Source: Flavobacteriia bacterium
GTDB taxonomy: Bacteria; Bacteroidota; Bacteroidia; Flavobacteriales_D; Crocinitomicaceae
Length of the DNA stretch: 55,952 bases
Assembly: GCA_947446925.1 (NCBI GenBank)
Contig: CANFHU010000018.1
Coordinates: forward strand, 1-55,952
Direction of reading: 5' to 3'
Shown: piece by piece, positions 42,033-54,100 of the stretch
Position numbering within the stretch: the first letter of the stretch is position 1
Layout: the number at the start of each line of letters is the position of its first letter
Notes under the pieces: model-generated
Told to the model about the DNA's origin: nothing
What the model saw: the letters and a program-made list of their open reading frames with translations, nothing else
Database searches by the model: none
Translations under genes and position numbers: made by a program

Positions 42033-44858
42033 TTATAATACAACGTTAACGATTCGACCTGGAACTACAATCAATTTCTTAGGCTCCTTCCCCTCCAAAT
42101 ACTTATTCATCTCTTGCATCCCCATCACGTGTTCCTCAATTTCTTTTACTTGCATACTAGAAGGCAAATCAACTTTAAAACGAACTTTTCCATTAAAGGA
42201 TATTGGATACGAAAATGAATCGGAAACCAAATAAACTTCATTACAAATAGGGAAATTTGCATAACTCAAAGTTCCTGCTTCCTGCCCAAGTTTTACCCAT
42301 AACTCTTCACAGATATGCGGAGCATAAGGAGACAATAAAACAACCAATTCTGTTAAGACTTCACGGTTATTACATTTTTGTTCACCTAATTCATTCGTTG
42401 CAATCATAAAGTTGGAAACACCCGTATTAAAAGAGAAACGCTCTAAATCAGAAGTTACTTTTTGAATGGTTTTATGTAAGGTTTTTAATGCATCTTTACT
42501 TGCTTCACCTTGAGAAACAACAAAAGAATTATCCGGTCCTTGGTGGAATAATCTCCAAAACTTACGTAAGAAATTATGTACACCATTAATCCCTTTCGTA
42601 TCCCAAGGTTTTGCTTGTTCAATCGGGCCCAAAAACATTTCATACATACGCAAGGTATCTGCACCAAATTTTTCTACCAACTCATCTGGAGTTTGCACGT
42701 TGAATTTAGATTTAGACATTTTCTCCACTTCGGTACCACAAACATACGTTCCATCGTCCTCTAAAATGAATTCAGCATTTTTATATTCCTCACGCCAATT
42801 TTTAAATGCTTCGGTATCTAATTTGTCGTTGTCCACAAACGAAATATCGACATGCAATGGAATTGTATTGTATAGGTCTTTTTTCGAAGCTGTTACAAAA
42901 GTATTTCCATCAACTGTTCGGTAAACAAAACTACTTCTACCCAAAATCATCCCTTGATTGATCATTTTTTGGAACGGTTCTTCAAAAGAAATGAATCCTT
43001 GGTCGAATAAAAACTTATTCCAAAAACGTGCATACAACAAGTGACCTGTCGCATGTTCTGAACCTCCAATGTATAAATCTACACTGTTCCAATAGTCTGC
43101 TTTTTCTTTATCTGCAAATGCAACTTCGTTAGTTGCATCCATGTAACGCAAGAAATACCAAGAACTACCAGCCCAACCTGGCATGGTATTTAACTCTAAA
43201 GGAAACACGGTTTTATTGTCAATTAATTCGTTAGATACAACGGTATTTTTAGTTGTATCCCAAGCCCAGTATTTAGAGTTCCCCAAAGGCGGTTGACCGT
43301 CTTCTGTAGGTAAGTATTTCTCTACTTCTGGGAGAACAATTGGTAAGTGTTTAACAGCAATCATTTTCGGTAATCCATCTTGGTAATATACCGGAAATGG
43401 TTCACCCCAATAACGCTGTCTAGAGAATACAGCATCACGTAAACGATAATTCGTTTTACCTTTTCCCAATCCTCGTTCTTCAATTACTGCAATGGCTTTT
43501 TTCATTGCGTCCTTCACTTCTAAACCAGAAAGAAAATCGGAATTTGCTATCTTGCCAGATTTCTCTGCATAAGCACCTTCTGAAATATCGATGTTTTCAA
43601 AAATATTTTTAATCTCAATCTGGAAATGCTTTGCAAAATCCCAATCGCGTTGATCACCACAAGGAACCGCCATCACAGCACCTGTTCCATAGGATGCTAA
43701 TACATAATCACCAATCCAAATCTGAATTTTTTCTCCTGTAAATGGATGCAACGCATAAGCCCCTGTAAACTGTCCTGAAATATTCTTCACGTCTGACTGA
43801 CGATCGCGTTCTGACTTTAAAGATGCTGTTTTTTTATAATCTTCAATTGCTGTTTTATATGCTTCGGTGGTAATTAAATCAACCAATGGATGTTCAGGTG
43901 CTAGTACCATAAACGAAACTCCGAAAACAGTATCAGGACGAGTAGTAAACACCTCGATAACTGAATCTGTCAATTTGGAATCTGCAAGTTGGAATTTTAA
44001 AGAACACCCTGTCGATTTTCCAATCCAATTTCGTTGAATGTCTTTTACGGAATCTGTCCAATCTAAACCTTCTAATCCAGTCAATAATCGCTCCGCATAT
44101 GCTTTGATACGCATCGACCACTGACGCATTAATTTCTGCTCTACAGGATGACCTCCTCGTTCCGAAACGCCATTCACAATCTCATCGTTTGCTAATACTG
44201 TTCCTAATTTCGGACACCAATTCACCCAAGAATCAGCTAAAAATGCCAAACGATAGGTTTGTAGTATGTCTTCTTTTTGTTTGTCGTTATACGAATTCCA
44301 TTCCTCAGCAGTAAATTCCACCTCGCAATCAGAACATGCATCAATACATTTATTCCCTTCTTTTTCAAATACTTCGACCAACGAAGAAATTCGTTCTGCT
44401 TTGTCTGTCTTATTGTCATAATAACAATCAAACAACTGCATAAAAATCCATTGCGTCCATTTATAATATTCTGGACTAGAAGTTCGCACTTCACGCGACC
44501 AATCGAAGGAAAAACCAACGTTATCTAACTGATCACGGTAACGTAATATATTCTCTTCTGTCGTAACTGCTGGATGTTGACCTGTTTGTATCGCATATTG
44601 CTCTGCAGGTAAACCAAAAGAATCATACCCCATTGGATGCAATACGTTAAATCCTTTCAAACGTTTGTATCGCGCATAAATATCCGAAGCGATATATCCG
44701 AGTGGGTGACCTACATGCAGTCCTGCTCCCGAAGGATACGGAAACATATCTAATACATAATATTTTGGTTTATCCGAAGTATCTGGTGTTTTAAATGTTT
44801 GGTTTTCAGCCCAAAATTTTCTCCATTTGGTCTCTATCTCGCGAAATGTATATTCCAT
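42033..44858 (-). CDS. leuS: Leucyl-tRNA synthetase
   Basis: 941 residues, about 80 longer than the E. coli enzyme. HIGH motif is HVGH (48-51), KMSKS is at about residue 713, and the editing domain (about 250-430) has the TTRPDTVFGVSFMVLAPEHP segment. A Cys cluster near 176-182 (CIDACSDCEVEF) may bind zinc. An extra loop precedes KMSKS (from SFVYRTVDGNTFVTAS to FILEDDGTYVCGTE), as usual in Bacteroidota. Monocistronic. A minus-strand TATCTTTA box at 44884-44891 is the likely promoter. Confidence 0.98.
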   Translation of the reverse strand: MEYTFREIETKWRKFWAENQTFKTPDTSDKPKYYVLDMFPYPSGAGLHVGHPLGYIASDIYARYKRLKGFNVLHPMGYDSFGLPAEQYAIQTGQHPAVTTEENILRYRDQLDNVGFSFDWSREVRTSSPEYYKWTQWIFMQLFDCYYDNKTDKAERISSLVEVFEKEGNKCIDACSDCEVEFTAEEWNSYNDKQKEDILQTYRLAFLADSWVNWCPKLGTVLANDEIVNGVSERGGHPVEQKLMRQWSMRIKAYAERLLTGLEGLDWTDSVKDIQRNWIGKSTGCSLKFQLADSKLTDSVIEVFTTRPDTVFGVSFMVLAPEHPLVDLITTEAYKTAIEDYKKTASLKSERDRQSDVKNISGQFTGAYALHPFTGEKIQIWIGDYVLASYGTGAVMAVPCGDQRDWDFAKHFQIEIKNIFENIDISEGAYAEKSGKIANSDFLSGLEVKDAMKKAIAVIEERGLGKGKTNYRLRDAVFSRQRYWGEPFPVYYQDGLPKMIAVKHLPIVLPEVEKYLPTEDGQPPLGNSKYWAWDTTKNTVVSNELIDNKTVFPLELNTMPGWAGSSWYFLRYMDATNEVAFADKEKADYWNSVDLYIGGSEHATGHLLYARFWNKFLFDQGFISFEEPFQKMINQGMILGRSSFVYRTVDGNTFVTASKKDLYNTIPLHVDISFVDNDKLDTEAFKNWREEYKNAEFILEDDGTYVCGTEVEKMSKSKFNVQTPDELVEKFGADTLRMYEMFLGPIEQAKPWDTKGINGVHNFLRKFWRLFHQGPDNSFVVSQGEASKDALKTLHKTIQKVTSDLERFSFNTGVSNFMIATNELGEQKCNNREVLTELVVLLSPYAPHICEELWVKLGQEAGTLSYANFPICNEVYLVSDSFSYPISFNGKVRFKVDLPSSMQVKEIEEHVMGMQEMNKYLEGKEPKKLIVVPGRIVNVVL

Positions 44859-45087
44859 GCTAGTAACTTTATTTTTTGAAAAAGTAAAGATAGAATATTT
44901 TTAAACCATTTAAATCAATTAAAAGGTTTGTTAAGGGATTTTATCAAAGAGTACGCGAAGAGAATATAAACGTATAGAAGTAAAAGTCCACATATCCATA
45001 GAGCTAAGCGATAAAATCGCTCTCTGTGACCTCAATCTTCACTTATAAATCTATTTTTCCTCTGAGTCCTCTGTGATAAATGAGATA

Positions 45088-46209
45088 CTACTTCAATATC
45101 TCCCCTGCAACCTTCTCACTCGCACTACCACTCCCCAACATTTCAATCAAAGTTGCACAATCCTGTTCTTGCTGCGCACGTTTTTTACCGCCTTTCAATA
45201 CAAACGATAACTCTTCAGCTACTTCATCTACATTACATGCATCTTGAATCAATTCTCGCACTACCTCACGGTCAAAAATCAAATTAACCAACGAAATAAA
45301 CTTAATTTTTATTAAGCGTTTTGCTATTGTGTAGGATATTGGTGACGCAATGTAACATACCACCTGTGGAACTCCAAAAAGTGCTGTTTCTAATGTAGCA
45401 GTACCCGATGTAACTAAAGCCGCTTCCGCTGATTCTAGAATTTCATAGGTCTTCCCAAACAAAATTTTAGCATCATACCCTTCAATAAATGGAGCATAAA
45501 ACTCCGCCTCCAACGATGGTGCACCAGCAATCACAAACTGATATTCCGGAAATTTACCCGCAGCCTCCAACATCACAGGCAGTTTGGTTCGAACCTCTTG
45601 CCTCCTACTCCCTGGTAAAATTGCTACAATCGGTTTTTCTATTTTAGTGAAATTTTCGTTATTGGGAGATTTTGGGTGCATAGACTCTCGAAGTAGTCGA
45701 TACTCCGCTATAGCGTCTACTAATGGATTCCCAACATACTCCACGTGCATATCGTATTTCTTGAAAAACTCCGTTTCAAAAGGGAAAATAGTGAATAAGG
45801 TATCTACGTATTTTTTGATTTTATATACACGTGACTCTTTCCATGCCCATACTTTAGGAGAAATATAATAATAAACCTTGATTCCTTGTGATTTAGCCCA
45901 TTTTGCCATGCGCAAATTAAATCCAGGATAATCAATTAAAACGAGTGCATCCGGTTGAAATACAAGAATATCCTCCTTACACTTTTTGAAATTTTGTACA
46001 ATACGACCTAAATTCATTACCACTTCCACAAAGCCCATAAAAGCCAAAGCTTTATAATGTTTTTCAGGCTTACGGGACGCTGCTTTCTCCATTAAATCAC
46101 CTCCCCAAAAACGAAGGTCAATGGAGGCGTCTTTTTGAATTAATGCCTTGATTAAATTAGATCCATGTAAATCACCCGATGCTTCTCCAGCTATTAAAAA
46201 AAGCTTCAT
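45088..46209 (-). CDS. lpxB: Lipid-A-disaccharide synthase
   Basis: 373 residues from ATG 46209 (MKLFLIAGEASGDLHGSNLI); the preceding in-frame TTG is a poor start. Family motifs FWGGDLM, FMGFVEVV, YYISPKVWAWKESR and the UDP-binding VAILPGSRRQEV are all present. It joins UDP-diacylglucosamine and lipid X at the inner membrane. Four bases after the 105-residue membrane protein gene. Confidence 0.97.
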   Translation of the reverse strand: MKLFLIAGEASGDLHGSNLIKALIQKDASIDLRFWGGDLMEKAASRKPEKHYKALAFMGFVEVVMNLGRIVQNFKKCKEDILVFQPDALVLIDYPGFNLRMAKWAKSQGIKVYYYISPKVWAWKESRVYKIKKYVDTLFTIFPFETEFFKKYDMHVEYVGNPLVDAIAEYRLLRESMHPKSPNNENFTKIEKPIVAILPGSRRQEVRTKLPVMLEAAGKFPEYQFVIAGAPSLEAEFYAPFIEGYDAKILFGKTYEILESAEAALVTSGTATLETALFGVPQVVCYIASPISYTIAKRLIKIKFISLVNLIFDREVVRELIQDACNVDEVAEELSFVLKGGKKRAQQEQDCATLIEMLGSGSASEKVAGEILK

Positions 46210-46213
46210 CAAG

Positions 46214-46531
46214 TTATTTTATATATTGAACGTATACGATGTAAGGAATAAAAGACATCGATGCTAAGATAACTCCTGTGGTAAAGTTATAGCGACGTTT
46301 ATTTAAAGACCAATAGAACCAACTGAGATTAGCAATCACCGAAATCGAAAGAATTTTACAACGAAAAATATCATTGGTAAAAAACATATCCCAGTAATAA
46401 TCAAATTTTAAAAAACTTGAATTATCAATCCAAGGATAAATAAATTCCACAATAGGTGTCGCAAAAAAAACGGTTACTATTCCGAGTAATAGTCCGTAGG
46501 TATGTTGTTTACTCCAATAACGTAGATTCAT
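46214..46531 (-). CDS. Hypothetical membrane protein (105 aa) before lpxB
   Basis: Three hydrophobic segments (about 12-34, 58-72, 82-102). Family not recognised. Its position in the lpxB operon suggests an envelope role. The -7 box ends only four bases before its start codon, implying a leaderless transcript. Confidence 0.65.
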   Translation of the reverse strand: MNLRYWSKQHTYGLLLGIVTVFFATPIVEFIYPWIDNSSFLKFDYYWDMFFTNDIFRCKILSISVIANLSWFYWSLNKRRYNFTTGVILASMSFIPYIVYVQYIK

Positions 46532-46535
46532 AACT

Positions 46536-46543
46536 CAAAGATA
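46536..46543 (-). promoter_or_regulatory. -7 box of the 46531-lpxB operon
   Basis: The minus strand reads TATCTTTG and is separated from the ATG by four bases. Confidence 0.5.
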
Positions 46544-46615
46544 AAGACTTTTACTATTTTGTGGTTCTGGACTATAAAATTCGTAATCAATGCAAAATTT
46601 TAGACGATGAGTAAA

Positions 46616-47969
<1,354 letters not shown>

Positions 47970-47987
47970 AGGAATAAAATTCGAACT

Positions 47988-47995
47988 CAAAATTA
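47988..47995 (-). promoter_or_regulatory. -7 box of the ompH-ubiquitin operon
   Basis: The minus strand reads TAATTTTG, exact consensus, 18 bases before the OmpH start. No promoter box is evident in the 16 bases before the ubiquitin gene, supporting one transcript. Confidence 0.55.
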
Positions 47996-48053
47996 TAAAT
48001 TTATATCTTATTAATTTGAAATTAAGTTAGTTTATATTTTTAAAATTAAGTTT

Positions 48054-48093
48054 AACACAAAAGGAGATTTATTCCTAAACCTCCTTTTGTGTT
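48054..48093 (-). terminator. Hairpin terminator after the giant surface protein gene
   Basis: A perfect 13-base stem, AACACAAAAGGAG/CTCCTTTTGTGTT with a 14-base loop, starts 18 bases after the stop. The following T tract is weak. Confidence 0.75.
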
Positions 48094-48110
48094 ATAAAAT
48101 ATACTAATTT

Positions 48111-51100
48111 CTACCCTTCACTAACTTGAGGTACATGAATATTACCTTTTATTTGCATTCCATTCGTAGAATTATTCACTGCCTTAACGGTTCCTTGGTT
48201 ATTTCGGATATTTCCTTTCAAGATAACTTGTGCACCAGGTGCAATAGAGAAATTACCCAATCCATCATACAAATCTCCTTCAATTGTTAAAATTGCTGTC
48301 CCTGTAACTTGTATTGTTCCTCCTATATCCAATTTCAAATCATGAATTGTTATATTACTATTGATTACAACTGTATGATTTCCTATAACTCGTGCATTCT
48401 GTGTCGAAGTAGGTGTAACTGTGGTATTCCAAGTTCCGCTAGTTATCCAATCACCACTCATATTTGAAGTTGGATATAATACATTAATGGTCATTGTATA
48501 TGAAGTTACACTATATTCAATTGCATCATGGACTTTATATCCAAAAGTAGTATATGGAGTACCTAGTGCATTTGTAACTGATTTAAATTTCAACTTACCA
48601 GCATCAATAATTGTTTTTGATACTGTTCCATTTAATAATACTATTTCACTAACATCTACGATACCATTTAAATTGTCATCGTTATATAAAGTCCCTAAAA
48701 CTGGTAAACTTGTTATTTGAATCCTACTTAATACATCACTATCGCTATCTATATAACTAAAATTTGATGCTGTAAATACATAATCTGCGTTTTGCACTTC
48801 ATTTACAGAACTATTTGATGCTGTAGGAGCATGATTGGTTGGTTGTATAATAGTAAATGTTTTTGTTTTGGTACAACTATTTGCATCAGTAATAGTCACT
48901 ATATACGAACCTACACTTAGTCCTATTGCGGTTGCTGCTGTACCACCGCTTGGTGACCATGAATAACTATAGCTTGGTGTTCCTCCAGAAGGTGTAACAG
49001 TTGCTGAGCCATCACTTCCTCCTATGGTTGTCACATTATTTTGTGATGTTCCTGCAATTAAAGCCGATGGTTGCGTAATTGTTACACTTTGTGTCTTGGT
49101 ACAGCTATTAGCATCTGTAATAGTTACTGTATAAGCACCTGCTGATAAGCCTGTTGCTGTAGCTGCTGTTCCGCCACTTGGTGACCAAGAATAACTATAA
49201 CTTGGTGTTCCTCCTGACGCTGAAATTGTCGCTGCTCCATTACTTAAACCGTTGCAGGATACATTCGTTAACGATGAAACAGAGCTAGCTAATGCTATAG
49301 GTTGAGTAATCGTAAAACTTCTAGTTTTTGTACATGAATTTGCATCGGTTACAGTTAAAACATAGGTACCCGCTGCTAAACCTGTTGCACTTGCTGTTGT
49401 TCCACCACTCGGTGACCAAGAATAACTATAATTTGGTGTTCCTCCTGATGGGCTTACACTTGCAGCTCCATTACTTCCTCCATTACAAGCAATATTGGTT
49501 TGTGAACCTGTGGATGTATTTATCGCAGATGGTTGTGTAATTGTTACACTTTGTGTTTTGGTACATGCATTAGCATCTGTAACCGTTACTGTATATGCTC
49601 CAGCAGTCAGACCAGTTGCTGTTATAGCCGTTCCTCCACTTGGTGACCAAGAATAACTGTAAGGTCCTGTACCTCCGTTTGGTGTTCCTAAAGTCGCTGA
49701 ACCATTACTTCCTCCATTACATGATACATTTGTAAGTGAGGAAACCGATGTTGTTATAGACGATGGTTGGGTAATTGTTACAGATACTGTTGTGGAATGT
49801 GAAGCAGCATCATTTACTGTTACTGTATAACTTCCTGCTGTTAAGCCTGTAGCAGTTGCTGAAGAACCACCAGAAGGTGACCAAGAATAGGTATAAGGTG
49901 CTGTTCCTACTGATGGAGTAATAGTAGCTGATCCATTACTTCCCCCAAAACAACTTACATTCGTTTGTGAACCAACAGATGCTGAAAAGGAAGATGTAAC
50001 TGTTACACCCATAGTACTTCCTGTACTTGAACAACCTGTTGTGGTATTTTTTACAGTTAATGTTCCTGTGTACGATCCTACACCTGGATTAGATGGGACT
50101 GATAGGCTAATTGGAGATGCTGGTAAACTTGTTAAACTTACATTAGAAAATCCTCCAATAATTGCTCCTGCTAACCACGCAATACTATATTGATTTGGAC
50201 TGCTTGTTGTTGCACTATATGTTAAATTTGCACTTGTAGTTCCGTTAGTAACACTTGGATTACTTCCTAATGTAATGGTTGGTAACGCATTTACAGTTCC
50301 AATTACAGCAATATTTTGACTTGTTGCTCCTGTGGAAGAACAAACGATATTTCCAGATGGCGTGCCACTTGCAGAAGAAGTTAATCTAGCATATATAGTT
50401 GTTGAACTTACTGTACCCGATGCTTGAGTTAATGTAACAGAGGAAGCATAACCACTTCCAGACGATGTTGATACTTCATATCCCGTTGGTGGTGTTACAA
50501 CGATATCATTAGTTAAGTTAGTACCACTCACTGTAAAACTCTGACTTGTTGATACAGCACCCGAACAAGAACTATATGCAGATAAAGTTCCTGTAGTTGA
50601 AACAGTTGGTGACGAAGAAACAATTATTGGAACTGCATATACAATATTATCAAGTCCCATAGTAATATCATTTCCAATACTAGCAAAAACTACACTATCT
50701 ATATTATACCAATTACTTCCTGTAAACACTAAATGTAAACCATATCCTGAACCATTACTTGCACCAATATAGGTTGCAGTTATCTCATTATTTGTACTAG
50801 AACCATAGGTCGTTGCTGAGGTTGTAGTTACATTTACATTACTCATAACAGCAACCTGACTATGAGAATTATAACCTTTAATTGTAAAAACAGTTGGTGG
50901 CCCAGAATTTGGCACTGCCCAATCCAAAGATGTTAGTTTAAATTTATCTGTTGAATTTGTTGGGTAAATTGAAAATGCATGTACATTATGAGAAGTACTA
51001 CCTGTCCAAAATACATCTCCATTTACACCACTACCTGCAAAATTTGCTAAACCAGTAATTCCAAAATCATTATTTATATTTTCTAAAACTGTACTACTTC

Positions 51101-54100
51101 CAGACCCATCTGTTTTATAATTCATACAATTGTAAGTAACACTTGAGGCATTCGTTGTTGTTGCACTTCCAAATGTCTCTGTAAAAGGAAATGAACATCC
51201 TGCTGCAGTAGTGGTAAACGTCAAATCACTTCCATAACTTGTTCCAGCACTATTTGTTGCATAAGCTCTATAATGGTAAGTAGTACCTCCTGTTAATCCT
51301 GTGATTGAACTAGTAAAAGTTCCTGTTCCTGTTCCATCTGTTGTTTTACTACTAGATATAGTTGGATTAGCTGTGGTACTCCAACAAACACCTCGTGTGG
51401 TTACACTTGCCCCTCCATTACTTGTTACATTTCCTCCTGAACTTGCGGTGGTGCTAGCAACCGAACTTGCGGTGGTGGTTGTAATTGTTGGTGCTACTAA
51501 GGTGGTTGTAAAACTTAATATACTTGCTCCTGCATTTGTTCCATTGCTATTGACCGCTTTAACGCGATAGTAATAAGTTGTTCCTGCGCTTAAGCCTGTA
51601 AGGTTAGCTAAAGCGGTCCCATTTGATGAACTAGAAACCAAAGTTGCTGGTGTTGCAGCAACATTAGTAACTCCACTTGCTAATGAAGGTGATGTACTAT
51701 AATCAAAACTAGTTGCACTAACAGCATAATTAATTGGATTAATTGTTCCATTCAAAGTAACTGTAGTACTTGTTACAGATGTTGCAGCATTTGTTGTTGT
51801 AAGTGGAGATGCAGCAAATTGAAAGTTATCTAATGCAAAATATACAAATGCTCCACCTAAAGTAATTTCCAATTCATCAATTGAAGTGTTCGAATTATCA
51901 GTACCTGAAGCAAAATCTATGAATGTAAATCCTTGATAATTACTAGATGCATTAGTAGGAGTAAATGTATTTTTTGTAATGGTGTATACAACACTACCCG
52001 CTAATTTTCCATTAAAAGTAACACTGCCACTCGTTGTTGGATAATCACCAGCGGCATAACTTGAAGGGTAGATATACAAAGCTTTCATTGTAAACTGAGC
52101 ACCATTCGTTGTTTTAATTGAGTTACTTGTATTTGCACCTGTACCGGGTACATTATCAATGTATTTCGAAGAACCATTTCCAACGGCTGCGGTTGCAGGT
52201 GTATTTGAGTTTACACCATCATTTCCTCCTGTAGAACCGATTCGTAAATGATTTGTTAATGTAAAAGTATGTCCAGTATTCACATTCGTAAAACTTGTAT
52301 TATTAAGGGTAAATGCATCAAAATATTCGGTTACACCAGGAGTTGATGCTGCTGTAATTGTTACCCCAATAGTACTACCTGTACTCGAACAACCAGTTGT
52401 GGTATTCTTTACAATCAAAGTCCCAGTATAACTTCCTGCACCAGGATTGGATGGTGCAGTTAATGAAATCGGTGATGATGGTAAACTTGTTAAACTTACA
52501 TTCGTAAAGCCGCCAATAATTGCTCCTGCAGACCAAGAAATTTGATATTGATTTGGAATACTAGTAGTTGCACTATATGTTAAACTAGCACTTGTTGTTC
52601 CATTGGAAACACTTGGATTACTACCCAAGGTAATTGTAGGTAATAAATTAATTGTACCAGTAACTGCGACATTTTGACTAGTAGAACCTGTAGAAGAACA
52701 AACGATATTTCCAGATGGAGTTCCACTTGCAGATGAAGTTAATCTAGCATAAATAGTTGTCGAACTTATTGTGCCAGATGCTTGAGTTAATGTTACTGTT
52801 GAAGCATAACCACTACCAGAAGTTGTAGATACTTCGTATCCTGCTGGAGGTGTCACAACGATATCATTGGTTAAGTTAGTTCCACTTACGGTAAAACTTT
52901 GACTTGTTGATACTGTACCTGAACAAGAACTAAAAGTAGATAAAGTACCTGTTGTTGCAACTGTTGGAGAACTAGCACCAATCGTATAAGAACTTGGGGT
53001 ACCAGGCGCAGAACTAATTATATTTACGTTTGTAGCGCTTGCTCCATTAGGTTCCGAAATGATATTAGATGTAGTAGACACATCTTGGGCTATTACATAA
53101 TAACTAATAATATCTCCATTTGTAACACCACCCATTGTTGAGGCTGAAATAGAAAAATTCCAGGAACCACTCCTTCCTGTTCCTGAAGACAAAATACCTA
53201 CAGAACTATTCCAAGATCCAGAATTTTTCTTAAAATAAATTCTAGGACGTAAATCACTTGTTTGCGCAAAATTATAAACACCATTTGCATCTGTTATCGT
53301 GGCAGAAAGTGTTCGATCAGAAGTAGCATCTGTATTTGTTAAATCTGTATAACTAATGGATGGTGCAATTTGGTCGTCTACAATCCCATTGTAATCATAA
53401 GAACCTACATCAACTCCTGCATCTGTTCTTGAATAATTTCGTTCATCTTTTATCGGAATTTCATAATTTGCAGTAGACGTAGTTGTACCTGCATTAATTA
53501 ATGTACTATTACTAGATAAAGCCATTGTTTCTAATCCACTTCCATTATCAGCAGGTGTTGAAGCAATTGCTAAAGTTGTATTACCTGAAGTAAAATCAAA
53601 AGTTGGAGTTGAACCTGGCGTTCCATTTTCTGTAGATATTGAATTACAATAGTTTTTTAAATTTGTTCGAAATTGGCTATATGGAACCACAAAATGTATT
53701 TCAGAAGAAGCAGAACCCGAACCATTTGTAATTATTGTATTTATTAAATCTAAATTATAGTTTGTTGATGAAGATGTTCCGATTTGTATTGTTTTACCAG
53801 TACTTGATGCTGAATTACCATAAAAAGTACAATTAATAATACTAGTTGCATCTGTACCATTACTTGTTCGCATGATTGCACCACCTTTAACAGCTGAATT
53901 ATTATAAAAAGTACAATTCTTAAAAGTTGCTCCTTTGCCAAGAAAAACTCCACCATAACCATTATTTCCATTTACAGAAGAAACAAATACTGCAGAATTG
54001 GACTTGAATGTACAATTTTCAATTGTCCAAGTACCAGATCTACCATTAAAAACACCTCCATCACCATTTCTACAAGTATTATTTGAAATTTTACTATTTT

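Noticed and set aside
45000-45070. CTCTGTGACCTC...CTCTGAGTCCTCTGTG stretch between leuS and lpxB as a regulatory element
   Set aside because: It looks like another simple intergenic repeat with no clear hairpin, box or reading frame; nothing specific can be supported.
48834-49989. Regular repeats resembling a CRISPR array
   Set aside because: The 231-base period is that of SprB protein repeats inside an open reading frame; no short palindromic repeats with unique spacers and no cas genes.
51301-51570. Plus-strand reading frame rich in Val/Leu/Pro
   Set aside because: Antisense shadow of the Thr/Ser-rich repeats of the giant surface protein.
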